Assembly: GCF_001189295.1 (NCBI RefSeq)
Contig: NZ_CP012159.1
Location: forward strand, 8,912,501 to 8,976,500
DNA from: Chondromyces crocatus
GTDB lineage: Bacteria > Myxococcota_A > Polyangia > Polyangiales > Polyangiaceae
Direction of reading: 5' to 3'
DNA length: 64,000 nucleotides
This document shows, in pieces, positions 57,761-64,000 of this stretch. The notes beneath the pieces were generated by a model that ran no database searches, was not told the DNA's origin, and saw only the letters and a list, made by a program, of their open reading frames with translations. Every line of letters starts with the position of its first letter. Positions within the stretch are counted from its first letter, which is position 1. The position numbers and the translations under genes are program-made.

Positions 57761-58141
57761 TCAGGCGGCGCTGCTTGGCGCCCTCGTGACCTGCGGCTCG
57801 ATGTACGTCTGGAAGCGGCGGATCTTCCCGCCCGCGTGCTCCAGCATGCTCACCCCCTTGCACATCACCTCCGCACCGTCGGACGCCCTCGCCCGGGAGG
57901 TCCACTCCAGCGCCGAGGCCCGCTCGCCCTCGACGACACAGCGGAACTCCGAGCGGATGGCCTTGAACGTCCCGCGGTAGGCGGCCCAGAAGCGACGCAC
58001 GCCGTCCACACCTCGCTCCACGTGCGGCATCGTCAGGTTGCTCAGCTCGGCTTCCGGCGTGAACAGCCGGGCCATGGGCTCGACGTCGCCGGTCTCTTCC
58101 ACGTGCTCCAGCGCCTCGATGAACTCGAACACCACCGACAT
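57761..58141 (-). CDS. SnoaL/NTF2-like fold protein
   Basis: 126 aa from ATG 58141, with GAGGTGGTG before it. An upstream in-frame extension to 58225 has no family support. The pattern VFEFIEALEHVEETGDVEPMARLFTPEAELSN, RGVDGVRRFWAAYRGTF, VEGERASALEWTSRARASDGAEVMCKGVSML fits the SnoaL-like NTF2 fold with a ligand pocket. Many members are polyketide cyclases, isomerases or unassigned. No neighbour helps to choose. Cytoplasmic. Confidence 0.8.
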   Translation of the reverse strand: MSVVFEFIEALEHVEETGDVEPMARLFTPEAELSNLTMPHVERGVDGVRRFWAAYRGTFKAIRSEFRCVVEGERASALEWTSRARASDGAEVMCKGVSMLEHAGGKIRRFQTYIEPQVTRAPSSAA

Positions 58142-58656
58142 CACCACCTCCCCGTGGTCGGAAGAGCAACGTGCGCGCCAGACGAGAGCGTGCAGTCCGC
58201 CGCATACTTCGACGCATGTCCGCACGGCGATCCCGACGGTTCCCCGGGGAGATCACACGCCCAGCGCGGCGCGGGATGTCCATGGACGTCGACGCCCGTC
58301 GCGTGGGTGTCGTCATCGAGACACTGGACGGCAGCTCACGAAGCGTGGACGGGATGGCGAGGAGGCATCTCCACGTCGCTCCGGTCGGAACACGCGACCG
58401 CCGCGCGTCGTTCACACGGCCAGGGCTCACGGCCGCGTGAAGTGGATGCGCGCTCGGCGCCACGCTCGCAGTCACGCACCGGAACGCGCGGCCCCCTCGA
58501 ACGACCTTCCCTGCCAACCAGAAATGCCACGACGTGCTCGCTGTCCTCTGGCGCTCCGATGCGGTCGGATGGCGAGCGCGCATCGACGACCACGAACAGG
58601 AATCATCGCTGTGGCGCCGCGAGCAGAGAGCTGTCGAGGCGTCGACGTTCGCTCGC
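58142..58656. other. Intergenic stretch between kinase and NTF2-like genes
   Basis: 515 bases with short open frames on both strands, none with a family match, ribosome binding site or conserved look. Probably holds the promoter of the NTF2-like gene. No repeats or mobile-element ends noticed. Confidence 0.5.
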
Positions 58657-60420
58657 TCAGAACCCCCACTTCGGGCGGGTCGTGGCCGGCGCTGGCGTGC
58701 TCGTCGGTGGCGGCTTGGTTTTGGTGGCGGTCGTCGTGTTCGCTGGAGAAGAGGTCGTTGGCGTGCTCTTTCCGCCCGCCGTCGTGCTGGTCGGCGCGGT
58801 CTTCTGCGCGGCTCCGCTCTCCTTGCTGCCGGACTTTTTGTTGTCATCCGACACCTTCTCGGCCAGCTTCCGCTCGTCGGCGTCCTTCTCGGCCTCGGCT
58901 GCTGCCTTCTCCGCTTCCGCTCTCTCCCGGGCTTCCTTCTCCGCCGCGGCCTCCGGGCTCACCGTGGGCTCCGCGACGGCTGCCGTCGACACGGGCGCTC
59001 CCTCACCCGCTTGTGCCTCCGGCGCACCATCCGAGCGCCCTTCCGACAGCGCGACCGCGGCGATCACCCCGACCAGTCCGATCGCAGCGCCCCCGATGGC
59101 GAAGATCGCCTTCCGCTTGCGGGCCTGCTCGGAGGCCAGCGTGGAGAAGGTGGACACGTCGATCGTCCCCCCCGACGCCAGCGTTCCCACGGGGGTGCCC
59201 ACCGGGATCGGTGCGGCGAGGTTCAGTGGCATCCCGGGCGCTGCGCTTCCAGGAGCCCCCATGCCGGGCATGCTGTGGAACGATCCGCGCGGCGGAGACG
59301 CTCCGAACCCCGGACCTCCCACCTGGGCCGCGCCCACCGCGGGATAGGCACCGGAGCCCGGTCTCGGCGCCGACGAGGGCATCTGTGCGCCGTGCGCAGC
59401 GCCCTGCGGATACGAGCCGGCTCCCGAGAGGGGACCCGACGGATAGGAGCCCGAGCCCAGCGAGCCCCCCGAAGCCGGCGGCACACCAGGCGCCTGGGCC
59501 GGGTAAGCCCCCGAGCCACCAGCGCTCGCGAAGGGGCTCATCTGGACGCCCGCCGTGGTGACCCCGAAGGGTGCGCCGCCAGCGAGCTGCGCGAACGCAT
59601 CGACCAGCTCGCGGATGTTCTGGAAGCGCTGCTCGCGATCGCGGGTCATGCAGCGTGCGAAGAAGGCGTCGACACCGGGTGGCAGATCCGGGGCGATCTG
59701 CGTCGCCTGCGGGACCGGATCGACCAGCACCCGCGCCATGACCGTGCCGAGCACGTCCCCCGGGAACGGCAGCCTCCCCGTCAAGCAGCGGAACAGGATC
59801 ACGCCCACGGACCAGAGATCGCTCCGCGCGTCGAGATCACGATCGGCACGGAGCTGCTCGGGGCTCATGTAGTGCGGCGAGCCCATCAGCTCGCCGGTGC
59901 TCGTGGACTCGGCCACGGAGCGGCCCATGGTGTCCTTGGCGATGCCGAAGTCGAGCACCTTGAGCACCTCCTCGTCGTCGACACGCGCGAGGAAGATGTT
60001 GCGGGGCTTGAGATCACGGTGGATGAGGCCCACCTCGTGGGCGCGACGCAGCGCCTTGCCGAGCTGCCCGAGCAGGACGCTCACCTCGTGGATCGGCAGG
60101 CGCTTGCGCTGCTCCAGGCGGGTCTGGAGGTCTTCACCGTGGAGCAGCTCCATCGCGATGAAGGGCCCGGCGGCGTCGATGCCGTAGTCGGACACGTGGA
60201 CCACGTGCGGGGTCTTGAGGCTCGCGGCCACCCGCGCCTCGCGCTCGAACCGCGTCCGGAACGCCGGCGACGAGGCGAACGACGGATCCATGAACTTCAG
60301 GGCGACCGCGGAGCCGAGCTGGAGGTGCTCCGCGGCCCACACGGATCCCATCCCGCCTCGCGACACCGGCTGCCCCAGCCGGTACTTTCCCCCCACGATC
60401 ATCCCGGGCGTGATGCTCAT
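58657..60420 (-). CDS. Membrane-anchored Ser/Thr protein kinase (PknB-like)
   Basis: 587 aa from ATG 60420. Kinase domain about 13-275: Gly loop GQPVSRGGMGSVW, Lys42 (VALKFM), catalytic HRDLKPRN (Asp136), DFG at 157-159, and SPEQ. All canonical, in contrast to the first kinase in the window. A Gly/Pro/Ser/Ala-rich linker of about 150 residues (repeats such as GSGAYPA, GSGSYPSG) leads to a single helix (about 437-460, AIFAIGGAAIGLVGVIAAVAL). Next is a charged Ala/Glu/Lys coiled-coil region (EAAAEKEARERAEAEKAAAE), then a Thr/Pro/Ser/Lys tail. The extracytoplasmic part has no known sensor domain. Divergent from the TPR/HEAT gene. Confidence 0.9.
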   Translation of the reverse strand: MSITPGMIVGGKYRLGQPVSRGGMGSVWAAEHLQLGSAVALKFMDPSFASSPAFRTRFEREARVAASLKTPHVVHVSDYGIDAAGPFIAMELLHGEDLQTRLEQRKRLPIHEVSVLLGQLGKALRRAHEVGLIHRDLKPRNIFLARVDDEEVLKVLDFGIAKDTMGRSVAESTSTGELMGSPHYMSPEQLRADRDLDARSDLWSVGVILFRCLTGRLPFPGDVLGTVMARVLVDPVPQATQIAPDLPPGVDAFFARCMTRDREQRFQNIRELVDAFAQLAGGAPFGVTTAGVQMSPFASAGGSGAYPAQAPGVPPASGGSLGSGSYPSGPLSGAGSYPQGAAHGAQMPSSAPRPGSGAYPAVGAAQVGGPGFGASPPRGSFHSMPGMGAPGSAAPGMPLNLAAPIPVGTPVGTLASGGTIDVSTFSTLASEQARKRKAIFAIGGAAIGLVGVIAAVALSEGRSDGAPEAQAGEGAPVSTAAVAEPTVSPEAAAEKEARERAEAEKAAAEAEKDADERKLAEKVSDDNKKSGSKESGAAQKTAPTSTTAGGKSTPTTSSPANTTTATKTKPPPTSTPAPATTRPKWGF

Positions 60421-60747
60421 CCGCGCTCCTGCTTGCGGCGAGGAGTCTACCCGACGAAGCGGCCTCGTGGGGCCCCCTTCGCCCCGAGACGCCAGCGATC
60501 CGCCGTTTACCGCCCTGGTTGCGCTTCTCCGCTCGCGCCGCCCCGCAGGTCGTTTCAGCTTTCGCCTGCACGTGTCCAGCCGCTTCCTGCGCTCGTCCAG
60601 CGAGCCTTCGGGTCGCCCCAGGCGCGTCCAGCGCGCCCCGATCGCCTCGACCGAGCCTCGACCAAGCCCCGCGCTCGTCTCGTGCGTCGACCTTCGCAGC
60701 GCCGCGCCCCATGGCTCTGCCGGGCATGCCGATCTACGCTACGTCCC
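60421..60747. other. Divergent promoter region between kinase and TPR/HEAT genes
   Basis: 327 bases with no supported coding region. Both adjacent genes start away from it, so it must hold two promoters. No confident -35/-10 boxes or symmetric operator were identified. Confidence 0.5.
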
Positions 60748-63700
60748 GTGCGCTCCTTCGCCCTCGCCGGCTGCCTGGCCCTGCTGGTCCCCGCCGTGAC
60801 GACGCTCGCGCTGCCCCGCGCCGAGGCCGCCGACTTCGATCCCTCGGGCCGCGGTCGCAAGAAACCGCCGAAGCCTGCGCCCCCGAAGCCTGGCGGCGCG
60901 ACGAGTCGGCCCACGCAGCCGAAGCCCGGGCCAGCGAAGCCCCCTGCGCCTCAGCCCGGCGGCGACGAGACCGGCGGCAAGGCCCCCTCGCAGGACGCCC
61001 TCGTCGCGCGCTACACCGCCATCGTCCTCAGCCAGCCTTCGGCCCCCTTCCCGCTCCAGCGCCTCGCACAGCTCCACCGCGAGCGCGACGGCAACCTGAA
61101 GAAGCTCGTCGAGGATTTCGAGAAGCGCGCGGCGCAGCCAGGCGCCGAGGCCTGGGCCGCGAAGGTCGCCCTCGCGGGGATCTACCGGCAAGACGGCCGG
61201 TACGACGACGCCATCAAGACGTACGAAGCGGCGATCACCGAGAAGCCGACCGACCCGGCGCCCATCCTCGCGCTGGCCCAGCTCGAAGGCGATCGCGGCG
61301 ACAAAACCTCGGCGCGGGCGCGCTACGAGAAAGCGCTGCCGCTCATCAAGGTCGCCGCCGAGATCGAACAGATCCGCCGCACCTTGCTCGGCATCTGCCT
61401 CGATCTGAAGGACTTCACGGCCGCCAAGAGCTACCACGATGCGCTGGTGAAGGGTGCCCAGGGCTCGCTCTTCGTGAAGGCCGAGCTGGGACGCGAGCTG
61501 TCGGCCCGCGGCCACCACGACCGCGCCGAGGTCGAGTTCCGTGAGCTGGTGAAGGCCGCCGCCGGCGACAACCGCGCGCTCGCGCCGGCCCTGAAAGAGC
61601 TGGGGCAGTCGCTCGCGAAGCAGAAGAAGACGCAGGAAGCGCTCGAGGTCCTGAAGCGCGCGCTCAACGTCGCTGGCGGCGCCACCGGCGTCCGCGCCGA
61701 GATCCTCTTGATCATGACGGACGCCTTCCGCGCGGAAGGCAGGCTCGCCGAGCTGATCACCCTGCTCGAAGCCGAGCCCGGTCAAGACTTCCAGCGCCTC
61801 GCCACCATGGGCACGCTCTACGAGGAGACCGGCGACGTGGCCAAGGCGATGGCCATCTACCGCAAGGCGCTCGCCATCGACGGCAAGCACATCGACACGC
61901 GCCTCAAGCTCGTCCACCTCCTCCAGACCGCCGGTGAGCTGGAGGCGGCGATCAAGGAATACGAGCTGCTCATCCGCGCCGCGCCGAACAATGCCGACTT
62001 CGTGTTCGAGCTGTGCGAAACGCTCATCCAGCGCGGCGACCGCCCCAAGGCGCTGAAGCTGCTCACCGAGCTGGAGGCGCGCGTCTCCTCCGATCCCGAG
62101 GTGCTCGCTGCCGTCGCCGACTTCTACGAGCGGGTGGAGGAGAAGGACAAGGCGCTCCGCGTCCTGCAGAAGCTCGCCGGTGTGGCCGGGGGCGATCCGA
62201 GTCACCTCGTCGATCTCGGTGATCGTTACTTCCAGGCTGGCGACAAGAAGAAGGCGCTGGAGACCTGGGCCCGGATCAAGACCGTGGTGCCGAACCGCGC
62301 CCGCGCCGCGGCCACGCTCGGCGAGGTGTACCTCGATCACGATCTCGTCGGCGAGGCGCTCGCGTCGCTGCGCGAGGCCGTGCAGCTCGAACCCGCGAAC
62401 ACCCGCTACAAGAAGTCCCTGGCCATCGCCATCGAGCGAACCGCGAGCTCTCTCGGTACCCCGGCACCGCGCTACGCCGAGGCACGGGCGCTCTGGGAAG
62501 AGCTGCTCGCCACCGCGGGCACGACCGGCGACAAGCTGCTCGCCCGCGAGGCGCGGACGCACATCGTGAGCCTCTGGTCGCTGAACCACGAGCTGCCCAG
62601 CCGGCTCTCGCCGCTCACGACGCGGCTGAACGCCACGCCGCCCGATCTCGAGGCGGGGCGCCTGCTCGCCGAGGTGCAGCGCAAGCTGGGCAAGCTGCCG
62701 GACGCCGAGGCGACGCTGCGCAAGATCGTGCAGGCCGCGCCCGGCGACGAGGAGTCGCTGCTCGCCCTGGAGCGGGTGCTCGTTCTCCAGCAGAACCTGC
62801 TGGGAGCCATCGAGGTGCTGGAGAAGCTCGTCGAGGTGAACCCGAAGCGCGCCCGGGAGCTGTACCAGCGCATGGCGCAGTACGCCGCGGAGCTGTACCG
62901 CGACGACGACGCCATCCGGTACGCCGCCAAGGCCGTGGAGCTGTCCCCCGAGGACGCCGGCGGCCACCAGAAGCTCGGCGACATGTACCGGCGCCGCCAG
63001 GACATCCCCCGCGCCATCGCCGAGTACCGCCAGGCCATCGCCCGGAATGATCGCCTGTTCCCCGTCTACTTCGATCTCGCGGAGCTGCTCCTCTCGTCCG
63101 GGCAGGTCGACGAGGCCGATCGCCTCTTCCGGCGGGTGATCCGCTCGTCCCCCGACGAGGAGCTGGTCGCGCGCGCCGCGCGCATGTCGATGCAGGTGAA
63201 CCTCGGCAAGGGCTCGCTCGACGTCCTGGAGCGCGAGCTGCTCCCCGTCGCCGTCGGCAATCCGCAGAAGCCACTGTACCGACGCCTCCTCGTGGAGCTG
63301 TACGGCGCGATGACCTTCCCGCTCGTGCAGAAGGTCCGCAGCCCCGACACCGCGCAGCGAACCGGGGCCCGCGCGGAGCTGGCCCGCATCGGCGCGCGCG
63401 CCGTGAAGCCCTTGCTCGACGCGCTCGCCGACGAGCGGGAGTCGCAGCAGAAGATCGCCATCGAGGTGCTCGCCTACGTCGAGAACAAGAGCGCCGGGCC
63501 CGCGCTCTACAACTTCGCCACCGGCCAGGCCGACAAGTCGCTGCGCACCCGGGCAATGATCGCCTGCGGCGCCCTGCGCGATCCGGCGATGTTGCCCCGC
63601 TACGAGCAGATGCTGATCCCCAAGGACGGGACGGCGACGGTGCTACCGAACGACACGATCGCCGTCGCGGCGGCCTGGGGAGTGGCCCGCCTGGCCGATC

Positions 63701-64000
63701 GGAGCGTCGCGAGCACGAGCGGTGTCAAAGCAGGCGCGCGCCCGGCCGCGGGTGGACCGAAAGGCGAGGCGCTCCTCGTCCAGCTCCTCGGCTCTGCTGC
63801 CCCCGAGGTGCGCGCCATCGCCGCCATCGGCCTGGGGCTCACCGGCGACAAGCGCCACACGCCGGCGCTCGTGACCCTCGCACGCTCCCCCGAAGCCGGC
63901 CCGATCGCGCGCGCAGCGGCCGTCCATGCCCTCGGGGAGCTGGGCGGTCGGCTCACGAACGAAGCCAGCGCGAACGGCGGCGGTGGCGCGAACGGCGGGG
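60748..64000 (+). CDS. Very large exported TPR/HEAT-repeat protein (partial, runs off the right edge)
   Basis: Open from GTG 60748 to the window end, at least 1084 codons, with no stop. A signal-like N-terminus (FALAGCLALLVPAVTTLALPRAEA) is followed by a Pro/Lys/Gly linker to about 70. Then come a long series of TPR repeats (for example GIYRQDGRYDDAIKTYEAAI, GTLYEETGDVAKAMAIYRKA, ALASLREAVQLEPANTRYKK, AIRYAAKAVELSPEDAGGHQ). Residues from about 860 show HEAT-like pattern (GARAVKPLLDALADERESQQ, LVQLLGSAAPEVRAIAAIGL, LVTLARSPEAGPIARAAAVH). No catalytic motif. Likely a scaffold in the periplasm or on the surface. The GTG is the only start near the signal peptide. Confidence 0.85.
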   Translation, partial: MRSFALAGCLALLVPAVTTLALPRAEAADFDPSGRGRKKPPKPAPPKPGGATSRPTQPKPGPAKPPAPQPGGDETGGKAPSQDALVARYTAIVLSQPSAPFPLQRLAQLHRERDGNLKKLVEDFEKRAAQPGAEAWAAKVALAGIYRQDGRYDDAIKTYEAAITEKPTDPAPILALAQLEGDRGDKTSARARYEKALPLIKVAAEIEQIRRTLLGICLDLKDFTAAKSYHDALVKGAQGSLFVKAELGRELSARGHHDRAEVEFRELVKAAAGDNRALAPALKELGQSLAKQKKTQEALEVLKRALNVAGGATGVRAEILLIMTDAFRAEGRLAELITLLEAEPGQDFQRLATMGTLYEETGDVAKAMAIYRKALAIDGKHIDTRLKLVHLLQTAGELEAAIKEYELLIRAAPNNADFVFELCETLIQRGDRPKALKLLTELEARVSSDPEVLAAVADFYERVEEKDKALRVLQKLAGVAGGDPSHLVDLGDRYFQAGDKKKALETWARIKTVVPNRARAAATLGEVYLDHDLVGEALASLREAVQLEPANTRYKKSLAIAIERTASSLGTPAPRYAEARALWEELLATAGTTGDKLLAREARTHIVSLWSLNHELPSRLSPLTTRLNATPPDLEAGRLLAEVQRKLGKLPDAEATLRKIVQAAPGDEESLLALERVLVLQQNLLGAIEVLEKLVEVNPKRARELYQRMAQYAAELYRDDDAIRYAAKAVELSPEDAGGHQKLGDMYRRRQDIPRAIAEYRQAIARNDRLFPVYFDLAELLLSSGQVDEADRLFRRVIRSSPDEELVARAARMSMQVNLGKGSLDVLERELLPVAVGNPQKPLYRRLLVELYGAMTFPLVQKVRSPDTAQRTGARAELARIGARAVKPLLDALADERESQQKIAIEVLAYVENKSAGPALYNFATGQADKSLRTRAMIACGALRDPAMLPRYEQMLIPKDGTATVLPNDTIAVAAAWGVARLADRSVASTSGVKAGARPAAGGPKGEALLVQLLGSAAPEVRAIAAIGLGLTGDKRHTPALVTLARSPEAGPIARAAAVHALGELGGRLTNEASANGGGGANGG

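Noticed and set aside
60739-62967. Long minus-strand open frame (742 codons)
   Set aside because: Antisense of the TPR/HEAT gene, whose plus-strand frame has signal peptide and TPR consensus.

Overview
The window is high-GC DNA from a Gram-negative bacterium, most likely a myxobacterium, and the protein types fit the Sorangium/Polyangium/Chondromyces side. This is inferred from content, not from a marker gene search. The clues are a MYXO-CTERM-type C-terminus on a secreted Cys-rich protein, two Ser/Thr protein kinases with single trans-membrane segments and Pro/Ser/Ala-rich tails, many lipoproteins, frequent GTG starts, and long antisense open frames caused by strong GC bias. No tRNA, rRNA, insertion sequence, prophage or CRISPR array was seen.

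Left part (1-20 kb). An arginine N-succinyltransferase and a GMC-type flavin oxidoreductase lie on the plus strand. Facing them on the minus strand is a tight housekeeping run read as oxyR, ykgJ-like, prfB, lysS, LolC/E-like permease, lolD. prfB carries the classical programmed +1 frameshift, so the gene begins at 8738 and not at the first in-frame ATG of the long frame. oxyR is divergent from dps, and a 37-bp OxyR-type four-part operator lies between them. Then come a kinase, a secreted protein with a membrane anchor, a DUF885 peptidase-like protein and an RND efflux pump with its adaptor.

Middle part (20-39.7 kb). A minus-strand run ccsA/hemX-like, hemA, hemC, yvcK, GH57 branching-enzyme-like links tetrapyrrole synthesis with carbon and glycogen metabolism. 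It is followed by a small conserved protein, pssA, and a translationally coupled pair of exported beta-propeller-type proteins (PD40 and Asp-box). A 21/22-bp minisatellite of about 25 units fills 34.47-35.00 kb. Next come a MYXO-CTERM protein and two tandem GH5-like lipoproteins. The first GH5 copy has lost its acid/base glutamate and the Tyr of the His-x-Tyr motif.

Right part (39.7-64 kb). The most system-like locus is 40.8-47.5 kb: an ECF-type sigma factor, a one-pass membrane protein in the anti-sigma position, an exported TPR-CHAT (caspase-like) lipoprotein and an exported subtilisin-like lipoprotein, all on one strand. Beyond a bile-acid:sodium-symporter-family transporter and an unknown 540-aa protein lies a heavy-metal RND cluster: small His/Asp/Cys protein, Cys-motif lipoprotein, adaptor, CusA/CzcA-like pump. 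The adaptor and the small lipoprotein share a repeated C-x-E-H-x3-E-x2-C-x2-C-x-P motif. The window ends with an alpha/beta-hydrolase-like lipoprotein, an NTF2-like protein, a second kinase, and a very large exported TPR/HEAT protein that runs off the right edge.
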